From Cyanophora paradoxa (taxonomy: Eukaryota; Glaucocystophyceae; Cyanophorales; Cyanophoraceae), in contig QPMI01000328.1 of the NCBI GenBank assembly GCA_004431415.1, forward strand, positions 1-62,969: a DNA stretch of 62,969 nucleotides. Reading direction: 5' to 3'. Position 1 is the first letter of the stretch. Every line of letters begins with the position of its first letter. Below are positions 41,196 to 51,522 of this stretch, one piece after another. The notes beneath the pieces are model-generated. The model worked only from the letters and a program-made list of their open reading frames with translations, was not told the DNA's origin and did no database searches. A program made the translations under genes and the position numbers.

Positions 41196-44100
41196 TCATG
41201 GCCCTCGTCGTCGTCGTCGCGCATCATGCGGACAAACAGCGGAGGTGCGCTCGGCGCAGGCTCCTGCCCGGTGGCTGCAGTCGCATCGGACTGCCGGGCG
41301 GCGGGTGCCGCAAAGATAGGCCCGGGGCAGGGTGCTGGGGCGTCGGCGCGCCCTCAGCTGCCATATAAGCCGCGGCCGTTCGATTGGCCCGGCGACGCAT
41401 CGAGCGGAAGCCTTGGCCCGTTTAGGGTAAAAGGCTCGCAGCGTGCGGATGAAAGTATCGGCGACTGCGCGCACGGGCGCATCGTCTGGTGGCGGGTCAT
41501 ACCCGAAGTCGCCGGGCGGCAGGTTGTTAGCCTCCGCCACCGCAACAACGGCCCCTGCTGGCAGCAGGACGGGCTCATTGGCGGGATTTAATAGCCGCAC
41601 ATGCAGGCTGCCGCCCGCGGCTGGGCGCCGGTGCAGCTGGTGGGGCGCGAGTACCCGAGCGCCGACAAGGAGTCGGGCGCCGGCCCGACGGCGAGCGTCG
41701 GAGCCTGGTCCGCAGGCGGCGCAGGGCCGTCAATCACGCAGCGGACCATCCACTCGCGCGCGTCCTTCAGGACGACAGGGCGAAGGACCCGGACAAGGAG
41801 AGGCCCCTTCGTTTGTCCGGGCAGCAAAAAGGGATCACGTGGGGGCGGAATTGCGCGTCGCGCGCGTGCAGGCACCAGCCAGGACGGTGCCCACGTGGCG
41901 CCGTTCTCGGTGACGATGGGGCAGACGAGCGGGTGCATCCGCGTCCCCTTGTGCATCGGGTTCACCGGCGGCCGGCTGGACTCGTACCCCAGCGTAAAGA
42001 CGCGGGGCGGCAAGCGGTCGAGCTGGCGACGCGCCTCCGCCTCGGAGGGGTACTGCATCGCGACGTGGGCGGGGCCCAGCGTGACGCGGATGGCGTTCTT
42101 CCCGGCGGCGTCGCCGAGGACGTCGAGGGCGTTCGCATCGAGCTCAGCCGCGAAGGCACGCTCGGAGCTTAGGACCGGCTCGCCGGGGACGAGCATGCGC
42201 ACGCGCGAGTCGGCTTGCGCGACTACGCGGACGCCGAACTTGCGGCCGAAGCGCGGGTCCTTGAACGCGACCACGCGACTGCGCGGTGGTGCACGGTTCG
42301 GCCCCGCGTGGGGGTTGAACTGGTGCGGCCGGTGCAGGTACGCGTAGGACATGCGACACGTGTGGTGCATGACCGTGTTCAGCGTGGCGTACGCCTTCGT
42401 GATCGGCCCGTCCTCACGGAGCGGGAGAGCGGGCTCCGAGGAGACCCACTTAGTGATGTGCTCATCGAGCCCCATCATCGCGAGCACGTAGGGCAGGCCC
42501 TGGACGTCCGCACCCTCGAGGGTGGTCGGAGTCGGCGGGACCGGCGGCCCGTAGAGCAAAATCGCGGCAGGGATGCCGCGGTTATGCCCTTCGACGTTTC
42601 CAAGGACCGTCGAGGCGAGGCTGTGCAGAGCAGCATCGGCGTCGAGCGCGTCCGGGTGGAAGCGCGTTTGCAGGTGTGTGCCCGGGTTAAACACGGGGCC
42701 GCAGTCCCGTGGCCCGTTCTCGCCGCACATGAGAGTACGGAGGCGGGGGATTGCGCCCCAGGGCTGCTGCTCGGGCAACGTGTTGGTTGCGGAGCCCGCC
42801 CCGAGCGGGTCCGGGAGCAGCACGCAGTACTTTTCGCAGTACCGCAGGCGCTCGAGCGTGCCGTCGTACCAAGTGCGCGAGCCCGGAGGGGCTTGCGGGT
42901 CCGGAGCCGGGGCTCGGAGGACCGGCGGCAGCGGCGCTCGAGGCGGAGGCGGCGGCTGTGGCCTCGACCATGGGCGTGTCGCCCGCGGCGTCGCGCTCGT
43001 TCGCGCGAACGGCGCCGGCCCAGTCGTCGATCCACCGCACGAACGGCAGAGAGCGGATGACGACTTCCGCGCCCTCGACGGGGAAGTCGATTTCGCCCAG
43101 GGTCCAAGAGGCCCCTTCGACGGCGTTGTCGTACAGCCGAACCTCCTGGCTCAGCCAGGAGTCCGCGTCCATCTTTGCGGCGGCCCGCTGAACAACTTCG
43201 GAGATGTTCAGGTCCGGGGGTACATGGAGGCGAGCTCGCAGACGAGACCCTCGCAACCCGGGTGCAGCGCGCGGACGCGCCCGTAGAAGAAGCGAACTTC
43301 TTCGGGCAGCTGTTGTTCGAGTACGGAACAAAGGGCACGGTTCCCGGACCAGTGCGTCCGCTGAACCAGCACGACATCAGCCAGCGTGCGTGGGCAGGCA
43401 CGGGCTCGACGACATCAAGACCGGGCCCCGTGTTTTGGGACGCGCGCCAGCGGTCATTGACGTAGTATCCCGGCAGGCGGGAGACGTGGAACTCAAAGCG
43501 GTCCAGGAAAACCGCGTCCCAGTGGGAACAGGTCCACCGGTCCGGCTCCGTCGGAGCTCAGGGCGCGGGGTCAAGAGACCCGAGTTCCAGGCTGCAAGTT
43601 CGAACGACGCAACCGCGCGCCGTAGGAACCGCACGTTGGCGGGGTGCCGCTGGGGCACGCTCAGCTCAAGTCGCTCCCACGCCTCGCGCGAGGCGTCTGC
43701 GTGGAAGTGGCTAAACCGGCGCCACGGGGCTGCGCGGTTTCTGCTGCGAGCCAGCCCTGGAGTTCGGGTGGGCTCGATTTGCAGCAGGAGCGGGTTCTGG
43801 GCCTGCGTGAGGCCACTGTTCGCGAGCCACATGTGCTCGACCGACGTCGACCAGTTGGACGACGGGCGGGGCAACCGACGAGCTCGAAGAGCTTTGCGTC
43901 GATGCCGCTTCGGACGAAGAGCGCGTGCCACATGCGCTCACGGGCGTCGGCATCAATACCCGCATGCTCATCGGATTCCATGGCGTCTGGAGGCGGCGTG
44001 GCGGCGCCACCCTCGCCCTCATCCGACGAGCCGGAGCCCGGGTCCGAACTGCCGCTGGCGGCGGCGCGGTCGCCGGCGGGCGAGCAGGGGCACCGCGGCG

Positions 44101-46366
44101 GGCGCGCGAGCCGCTTCGTCCACGGCCCTCGGTGGTGCCGGCGGCTGCCGCAGTCGGCTTGCCGCGGCCACGGCGCGTGGTGGCGACTGTTCGGGCCAAC
44201 GCATCGCACGAAGCGATGATTTCGTTATGCTTGTCCCACACCGAACTGTTGGTGTGGGGCCCTTATAGCGCCGGCGCACTTCGCCGTAGACCAACCGCAT
44301 GCGGTGGGCCGGCTTATCAAGGAGTGTGGTGGCGTAAACGCCGGACTGCGACATGCAGTAGCAGACCCAGACGAACACACACCACGTGAATTCGCCATTG
44401 CGAGCGGCGGAATCCATTTCTCCTTGCAGCGCTTTCATGAGCCACAGGAACTCGGGGCTCGAGCGGCGCTCGTTCTTCACCAGGTCCGGCGGACCAAGGC
44501 GCGGGACGGCGCGGGAGGCGAGCAGGTCGAGCACGTCGACCTCGCGATGGTTATCGCGGCGGGGCACCGGATAACGGCGATCGAGGAACGCCTCGATGCT
44601 AGGCCCGCGCATCAGGGGTCGGCGTCCGGGTGGTGCCGGAACCGGAGCCCCTCGTCGGGACCGACGGGGCGGTCCACAACGACGGTGGGGCAGCGCGGTA
44701 CGTGCCAATCCCAGGAGCCAGTCAGAGAACAGCAGAGAGCTGAACTCGTCGGGGCGCCGCGGGTCAATGAGCCGGGCCATGCGCTGCACGGCGACGCGCT
44801 CGGGCACGTAGACAACGCGCCACTTGTCCAAATCGGAGCCGTGCTGGACGAGCTCGGAAAGGTTGACGAGCGGGGCTCGCCCGCACGCAGCGGGCGCGGC
44901 GCTCGGCCTGTGTGGCCAGGACGCGAGCGGCGACGGTGCCCTCGGAGCTCTTGTCGAAGCAAGCAGCGCCGGCGACCTCACGCAGCCTTGCGGCATACGT
45001 TTGGTACTGAGTGACGGGCGGAGCCACGTCGTGAGGGGTGATCCACTCAAAGAGGCTGTTCTTGCCAAATCCAGAGCCCCCGGAACGACCGTGAGGGTGC
45101 GGAAACGGATTATGGCCAGCAGCAACTGCACGCAGTATGCGTGGAAGTCGCAGTCCTCGTGGAGGATCTCGCGGGCTGCGGCGAGTGCCGAGCGCATCGC
45201 GTGATAGCCCGTCAGGGCCGGCGAGACCGGGGTATCGGGCGTCTCGTCCCAGTCCCGCGGGTCAAACGCCACGTCATACCCGTTGGCATTCTCAGCCAGT
45301 ATGCGGGGCCACTGCAAGCCCGGCTGGGCGAGCAGGTACGCGGACGCGACGAGAAGGGACAAGATTGGCGAGCGATCAGAGTCGCTAAGCCAACTCGCCT
45401 CAGATGCGAGGTCCCAGCATGCCGACTTCGGGGCGTGCTGCTCCCAAGCGGCGAGCAGATCGTCCCACGCGCGCGGCGACGCGGTGTCGAACTCGAAGGC
45501 GAGATCGGGCCAGACGACTTCGGAGTCGTCAGGCGGGGACCGACCCCAGAGCATGAGCCCGGGTCCTCGGGTGGGCGAACGCCGCGCGCAGAATTGCACG
45601 CATAGCGCGGCCGGAATCCGGGCCCTCATGCAGGCGGTGGTCCGTGCGGGCGACCACGGCCGCAGTCTCGATCACGCAAGCGAGGTTGTTAACCTCGGTG
45701 CGCTGAGTCAAGCGACCCAGGAGGAGACGGTCCGCGCGGTTCAGTCCGCAGGCGCCCAGGAAGCGATCGGCAACGATGCCGATCGTACCCTCGCCGGCAA
45801 GTTTGCGCACAAGCGGGATTTGCTTATGCCCCTCCATGCCGTTGGTGAAGAGGAGCCCGACGGCCCTCGACAGCGCGCGAGGCTCCGAGGCCAGCAGCGC
45901 GTACCACTTAGAGAGTGGCATGAGCAGGGGGCAATGCGGCGGACAATGAAGCGGCTGCCCTCGCGTTGCGAGTCAACGAGCACGCTCTCGGTGTGGTCGC
46001 CGGGCATGTACCGCAGCCCGGTGGGCGCGGACAGTGGCTTTTTCTCGACGTATTCGAGACCCGAGCCCTTGCCGCAGGGATCCAGGGGTCGGACTCCGAG
46101 CGGACGCTCAGTCCGTCGGCGTCGGTCTCGCCGATTTCCGAGTCCCCTGAGCCATCGTCGCTTGCCGGGCTGGCAAAGCGCAGGGCGGCCTCGAACTCGG
46201 TCTCACGCGCGGCGTCGTCAAGGGCGCCGGCGGCGAGGGTCGAGGCGGCCGCGTCGAAGGCGGCCTGGTCACGCGCCCGGGCGGCGATGACGCTGGCGTC
46301 GGCCGGCTGGCGCACGGCGGCGACGGGGACGCTGAGGTCCATGTCCGTCTCAGTGCCCACGGGCAT
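41196..46366 (-). pseudogene. Unrecognised polyprotein region between gag and RT
   Basis: About 4.8-5.1 kb that reads as coding, in several minus-strand frames broken by shifts. Recognisable stretches include KWYALLASEPRALSRAVGLL, TFEFDTASPRAWDDLL-like and REILHEDCDFHAYCVQLLLA near 45000-45900, SPEFLWLMKALQGEMDSA and FTWCVFVWVCYCMSQSGVY near 44350-44480, SWLSQEVRLYDNAVEGASW near 43100, and a 411-codon frame at 41588-42823. Just after that frame comes VRLLNPANEPVLLPAGAVVA, which resembles the segment that follows the protease in gypsy pol. I found no D-[ST]-G aspartic protease motif; TENGATWAPSWLV at about 41900 is the nearest, with Glu-Asn in place of Asp-Thr. Function unknown. Confidence 0.55.
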
Positions 46367-48251
46367 CACGAGGACGGACTTGATCGACGGGTCGCCGCTC
46401 GGGCGCCTGGGCCGGGCTTGCTGCCTGCCGAGGAGGAGCTCGCGGCACGCGCGGCCTCGTGCAGGGCTTGCTGCTGCGACTGAACCAGCAGATGCTGGAA
46501 GAATTCAGCCATGTGGGCAGCGCCCGGGTTCGGCGGCTCGGAGCGCGGCGGATCGCCTCCGGCGCGAACTTGGTTGAACCGGGGCCGGGGCCCGCGGTTC
46601 TGCTCAGGGCCATAGCCGCGGCCACGGCCGCTCTGGGCGTTGCCCTGGGCGGAGGGGCAATCCCGGCGCATGTGGTCCAGCGAGCCGCAGGTCCAGCAGC
46701 CTCGCTGCTCATCCTGCTCGCTCGTCTCCTTACCCTTCCCCAGCGGGCGCTGGTTCGGGCCGGAGGCCGGGCCACGGCCGGAGCCGCCGGCGTAGCCGCT
46801 GCGGGCGCCGCCGCGGAACCCGCCGCGGGCTTGGAAACCGCCCCGGGGTACGGCTCCTGGCGGTGTCCACCGCGGTGGGCGTAACCGCCGCGGTTCGGGC
46901 CGGGGTCCCGCGCTCGTCGCGGTCGGGCCCTCGTCCTCGCGGGTCGCGCGCTCGCGGCGCTTCAAGCCCGCCCGCTTCTCAGCGATCCCCTTCACCCAGT
47001 CGGCGTACGGGATGCCGGGGAACGGGGCCGTGCCCCACGCGCAATTCCACGTAAAGTGGCAGCGGTCGAGGGCCGGCATCTCCACGTGCATGCACAGGGG
47101 CATGGCGTCGTGGTGGTGCACGGGTACCCAGGTTTTCCTCGTCCGGGTGCCGGCGGCTCAAGACGGGGCGCCCGGCGGCGCCTTGGTGCCGGGGCGGCGT
47201 GCACCGATTTCGTCGGGACGGCCTCGTCAGGCTCGTCCTCGTCATCGGCCGCCACGGCCATTTTGCGCACGCGGGGCGCTTGGTCTCAGGCGCCTCGGGC
47301 GCGACCATGGCCTGGGGTGGCAGCACGGTACGGCAGCCGTGCGTCTCGCATGCCTGGAGGAATAGATCGTCCAGCTGGAGCGGCGACAGGGCGCCGTCCA
47401 GAGCGAGAATGCGCTGGTCCAGCGCAGTGAGGAACTCGCGCAGCGTGCGCTCGTTCAGCTTCGCGAACCCGGCCATCCGAACATCAAGGTTCTGATATTC
47501 CGGGTCCTCGCTCGTCGCACGGGCCTCAAGCGCAGTGCGCAGGCACTCGGCGTAGTACACGGCGAGGCGCTGGCCCGTCGCAGCGTGTGCCGGACGAGAG
47601 GCAAGAACCAGTCGTGCCATGAGCGCGGATCCTCGCCCGTGTAGGGCTCAGTGAGGGCCCGGCGGGCCGCGTGCGGGCGCGCCTTGTGGATCCACGCCGT
47701 GATCGTGTCTAGCAGCCCGGGGCACGCAAGTACGCATCACGCGTGGCCACGATTGAGGCCTCATCACGCGCGCAGCTCTGCTGCAGCGCGAGGATCGTGG
47801 CGTCGTCATCGGCAGAACGCAAGTTCGCCGGGACGAGCTCAAGGCGCCGCAGCGTAGCGCGGTCACGCTCCAGGCCAGCAATAGAGGCCTCATAGAGGTC
47901 GCGCTTACGCTCGATTACGGCGCGGAGGGCGCCGGGGCGGATGCGCCCGACGATCACTCCGGCAAGAGCCTCGGACTTAGTATACTCCTGGCCGCCGCAG
48001 CGTCGGGGCCAAAGAGATACTTCGTCGGCTGCGCCGACTGATAGTTCCGGACGTCCTTGCGGAACCGGTCACCATCGGCGAGGCGGGGCTGGGCGGGCAA
48101 GAATCCGATCCGCGCGGGATCGTCATCAGCCACAGCCGAGGCGCGGGGCGGCGTACTGCACAGCAAGTTCGGCCTTCGCAGGCTCAACATGCGCGAGCGC
48201 AGACAGCTGGCTCCGGACTTCAGAACTAAGAAGTTCCGAGGAGTTTGACAT
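46366..48251 (-). pseudogene. Retrotransposon gag, frame-broken
   Basis: The probable start is ATG 48251 (MSNSSELLSSEVRSQLSALA). A stop is reached near 48125, and a neighbouring frame continues as FLPAQPRLADGDRFRKDV and YQSAQPTKYLFGPDAAA. Helical gag-like sequence follows in other frames: RAVIERKRDLYEASIAGLER, LAVYYAECLRTALEARA and TLREFLTALDQRILALDGAL. The nucleocapsid end is Gly/Arg-rich and holds one CCHC zinc knuckle, CWTCGSLDHMRRDC (C-x2-C-x4-H-x4-C), at about 46655-46698. At least three frame changes are needed to read through. Confidence 0.75.
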
Positions 48252-48708
48252 GTTGTTCTCTTTGCAACGTAAAGCCGCAAGAACAAGATGCCGGGGAGAG
48301 CACTAGGCGCGGGATTTGATCTGCAGCTCGCTGCAGAATCCGGCGCGGGGATCTCGCGGTCACGCAAGAGCGCGACTCAGGACACTTAGAGAGCTGCTCG
48401 CAGCAGTCTCCGTGGCACGGTTGCTCGCAACCGGCGATGGACAGGCAATGATGAGACTCTCGAGAGAGAGCTCGGCGCGTGCGCTTCGGTCTGGGGATGA
48501 CCCGAAGCCCGCGATAGGCACTAGAGACGTTTCCGGTGCACTACCGTCCAACCGCAAGCGGTACAGGGCGGCGCACTCAAACGCAAAGCAACCGTGGGGA
48601 CGGCGCTCGCGCGGAAAGCAGGTCTCTGGCTCCAATAGACACTGGGCAAGGCGGCGCAGCGATGCGCGCTGCGCGGCGGGGCTGGGGAGAGCGATACGGA
48701 CTCAGACC

Positions 48709-48739
48709 CTTGAAGGTTCGATTCCGGCAGAATGGCGCC
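48709..48739 (-). promoter_or_regulatory. Putative primer-binding site with tRNA T-arm similarity
   Basis: The plus strand just left of the 5' LTR reads AAGGTTCGATTCCGGCAG, containing the TTCGATTCC of a tRNA T arm, then AATGGCGCC against the LTR. Its complement on the coding strand would pair with a tRNA 3' region. The fit is imperfect: the terminal CCA complement TGG is not directly at the LTR edge. Confidence 0.35.
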
Positions 48740-49022
48740 TGTCGCGTGCGAGATTAGTGTGTCTAATCGTGCACGCGAGAAGCCCGTGCGGAGTGCAAGC
48801 TCGGCAGGGCGGGGTTTGGCAAGTGCTGCTGCTGTTAGCCACCGTGATGGTAGACTGAGGGTGTACCCGTCCAACTACGGCGTACCCCGACACACGCATA
48901 CAAATGACCGCGGCGCTCTAACTAGCCTAGGCGCCGTCGGCCTAGCAGCACGAAGGCTGCATACATCATCTAGAGCCCTAGCGGCTCACAATCGAGCATC
49001 CACTGTAAAGTCGGATGCGACA
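48740..49022 (-). repeat. 5' LTR of the retrotransposon
   Basis: 283 bp, apparently identical to 34849-35131, with TGTCGC/GCGACA termini. It drives leftward transcription of the element. Confidence 0.9.
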
Positions 49023-49027
49023 GGGGG
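49023..49027. repeat. Target-site duplication, right copy (GGGGG)
   Basis: Five G bases follow the LTR end and match 34844-34848. The next bases, TGCGCAGGCGCTGCTATGTC, continue the host repeat as in copy A (from 32997). Confidence 0.8.
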
Positions 49028-49566
49028 TGCGCAGGCGCTGCTATGTCTATGCGCGCCCGTAGGCATCCATTGCGCGCGTCGCGGGACCGGCCGGAACCGG
49101 CCGGATCAAATTTTCGGCCGACTCTTCGCACTGGAGCGTCGACGGCGCGCGAAATCGGGTTTGCGGCGATGCGCTCGCCCTCGCGCGGCATTCTGTATCG
49201 TTCTGGGGCGTCCCTGGCGCGATTTCGTCGCGGGACCGGGCGGGACCGGGTCCCACCTTCTGACTCGGACTGGGTTTGTCGGGCGTTAATTTCCGGAATT
49301 GATCCAGAGGGAAATTCGATGTTCGCGCGACGTCCACGGGGGAGCGGTCGTCTTAGGGGAGCCAGGACGCTAAAAATGGATCTAGAGGGGTCTGTGGGGG
49401 TTCGGGCAACTGTGTAATGTCCATCAATCGCGTCCGTGTCGAGGCAGAATTAATAATTCGGCCTCGAGGGAGTGTCGATACGGAAATTATTTAGCAGGGG
49501 GGATCTCGAGTGGAAAAAAAGGTTAAAAAAGGAATTTCGCTCGGCGGTTTTTGGGTTTGAGAAAGA
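49023..49566. repeat. Host repeat unit, copy B, right part
   Basis: Continues copy B after the retrotransposon and follows copy A (32992-33528) through GCGGGACCGGCCGGAACCGG, CTAAAAATGGATCTAGAG and GGAATTT..CGGTTTTTGGGTTTGAG. It differs from copy A by scattered substitutions. Confidence 0.8.
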
Positions 49567-50126
49567 GGCAGAGGGAAATTCGATGTTCGCGCGACGTCCA
49601 CGGGGGAGCGGTCGTCTTAGGGGAGCCAGGACGCTAAAAATGGATCTAGAGGGGTCTGTGGGGGTTCGGGCAACTGTGTAATGTCCATCAATCGCGTCCG
49701 TGTCGAGGCAGAATTAATAATTCGGCCTCGAGGGAGTGTGACACGGAAATTATTTAGCAGGGGGGATCTCGAGTGGAAAAAAAGGTTAAAAAAGGAATTT
49801 CGCTCGGCGGTTTTTGGGTTTGAGAAAGAGGCTTCGCTTGAGGGGTCTGTGGGGGTTCGGGCAACTGTGTAATGTCCATCAATCGCGTCCGTGTCGAGGC
49901 AGAATTAATAATTCGGCCTCGAGGGAGTGTGACACGGAAATTATTTAGCAGGGGGGATCTCGAGTGGAAAAAAAGGTTAAAAAAGGAATTTCGCTCGGCG
50001 GTTTTTGGGTTTGAGAAAGAGGCTTCGCTTGAAAAAGGTTAAAAAAGGAATTTCGCTCGGCGGTTTTTGGGTTTGAGAAAGAGGCTTTGCCTGAAAGAGG
50101 CTTCGCCTGAAAGAGGCTTCGCCTGA
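49307..50126. repeat. Staircase of 5'-truncated tandem copies of the repeat tail
   Basis: The end of the host repeat recurs in tandem with shrinking length. Two copies of about 261 bp start at 49307 and 49568 (both AGAGGGAAATTCGATG), one of about 180 bp starts at 49841 (AGGGGTCTGTGGGGGTT), and one of about 60 bp starts at 50031 (GAAAAAGGTTAAAAAAGG). All share the same 3' end, TTTTTGGGTTTGAGAAAGAGG. Three GGCTTTGCCTGAAAGA-type units close the array. Confidence 0.8.
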
Positions 50127-51522
50127 TTAATAATATTAAAACTGAAAAATCGAGAACTTGATCGATCCAATTGCGGTCCACTTTGCGTGGGGGCTTTCAG
50201 AAGTTGGACTCTTCGGAGTCGAACCCACGCGTCCGTTTTTTCTGGGTACAGTCTTCACAACTGTGAGCGCTAAAGCTGAATTCGGGGTAGTTCGCATTTG
50301 GACACGTACTAAAAACGCAGGTCCGGGCTACAAGTGTGGGAATGTACACTGCGGCCGCCGCGGCCGCGGGCCCAGCCCACCAGCAAGCTGGCCGGCCGGG
50401 CCCTGCGTGGCCCCCTAAGGAGAGTAATGCGCCTCCCCGCGGACACTCTGGCTGTAGCTAGCTATAGCTACAGGTGCCCGCACGCGCGGCGTGGTGCTGC
50501 ATCGCGTCTTGTGGCGGCGGGTGTCGTCTCGGGGCGGTGGCGGGAGCCCCTACAGGCCCTGTGGGGGGCCCGACATGGAGTCAGCCTGCGGGGGGGCGCG
50601 AAAAGGGGTCAGATCGATACATCGAAAAAACATTGGTTTCAAAGGGAACGGGGGCGCACTCGATCGACGAGCCTCCCGCCAAAGGCGAGCGCCTGCGCGC
50701 CGAAGGGCGCAACGATGCATCAGAGGAGCATCGCGGAGTGGGCGCCCGGGCGCGGCGCGCCGCGAACCCGGTGTGCCCTCTGCCTCGTTGGGAAGACGAG
50801 CCTGCCGCGACGCGAAGGTGAGGAAGTGGGGCTCGGCGCGAGGCGCGCGAGGGCGCACTCGAAAGCGGCGGAGGCGGCCCGCTGCGAGCGACGAGAACAT
50901 GTCAATTGCAAGGAACTTCGGAACGACGCGCGGGCAAAACGCGCGCGCGCGTGCTCACGAGGGCCGGTGGCAGCTATGACGAGCCCCCTGCGCGGAGAAG
51001 CGCAGCTCCCGAGGCGCAGAACGAACTGGGCATTTGCTCGAGCACGATGGATGTGCCCGAAGCCTCGCCAGGCCGCGCGGAGGCGGCCCGCCGCTGATTC
51101 TGGTGACCTGTGACGCGTGCATTCGCTGAGCACGCGGACCACGATGAGGGGGAAGACGACGGGAAGACGCCAACGCACCTTGCGATGCTGCACGGAATGG
51201 AATGTGACCGCGAAACCAGTGTTGACCTGCTTTATACGTGGTTCATAATGCAACGGGGAGGGGGGGGGAGGAGGGGGGGGGCAGAGACATGCGCTATTAT
51301 AACTATGAACCAGATCGACCAGACGTCGACCAGATCGCGTCCTGTCGACGTCCTGCGATCGCGAATGCAGCTAGCTATAGCCTAGTAGCGCTATAGCTAG
51401 CGCTAGTGCTCACGCCCGTTAGCATAATTAAGCAACAGCTGCCAGCAGCGCCCGCGGTCTTGGTCGCCAAACAGCTGCCAGCAGCGCCCGCGGTCTTGGT
51501 CGCCAAACAGCAGACGGCCACG
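50127..51522. other. Region without a supported gene
   Basis: Overlapping open frames occur on both strands in the GC-rich part (50330-51110), but none shows a recognisable motif or splice logic. A GGGGAGGGGGGGGGAGG purine run lies near 51254-51279, and AGCTATAGCTA palindromes occur near 50459-50470 and 51373-51400. Confidence 0.5.
51433..51504 (+). repeat. 36-bp perfect tandem duplication
   Basis: ACAGCTGCCAGCAGCGCC and the following 18 bases occur twice back to back just upstream of the coiled-coil gene's ATG. The period is a multiple of three, and an upstream in-frame non-ATG reading would give repeated QLPAAPAVLVAK, but I place it in the 5' UTR. Confidence 0.75.

Larger units (their letters stand above)
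34849..49022 (-). mobile_element. Ty3/gypsy-type LTR retrotransposon, 14.2 kb
   Basis: A complete element by structure: identical 283-bp LTRs with TGTCGC/GCGACA ends, a 5-bp target duplication, a polypurine tract and a pol gene in the order RT, RNase H, integrase, which defines the Ty3/gypsy (Metaviridae-like) layout. Coding runs on the minus strand. It is long for its class because about 4.8 kb of unrecognised coding-like sequence lies between gag and RT, and 1.3 kb of repeats lies beyond integrase. Several single-base frame breaks interrupt gag and pol, while integrase is open throughout. It sits inside copy B of the host repeat. Confidence 0.9.

Noticed and set aside
45880-46010. Aspartic protease motif in LVDSQREGSRFIV
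   Set aside because: The catalytic D-[ST]-G is absent (D-S-Q), and the stretch spans competing frames.
48661-48739. Complete tRNA gene next to the 5' LTR
   Set aside because: GGAGAGCG and GGTTCGATTCC resemble D and T arms, but the T stem has mismatches and no acceptor or anticodon stem can be closed.
50195-50250. tRNA gene on the minus strand (GGGTTCGACTCC)
   Set aside because: The flanking T-stem bases do not pair and no cloverleaf can be drawn.
50334-51113. 259-codon plus-strand open frame
   Set aside because: It starts at GTG, lacks motifs and intron logic, and is mirrored by similar open frames on the other strand.
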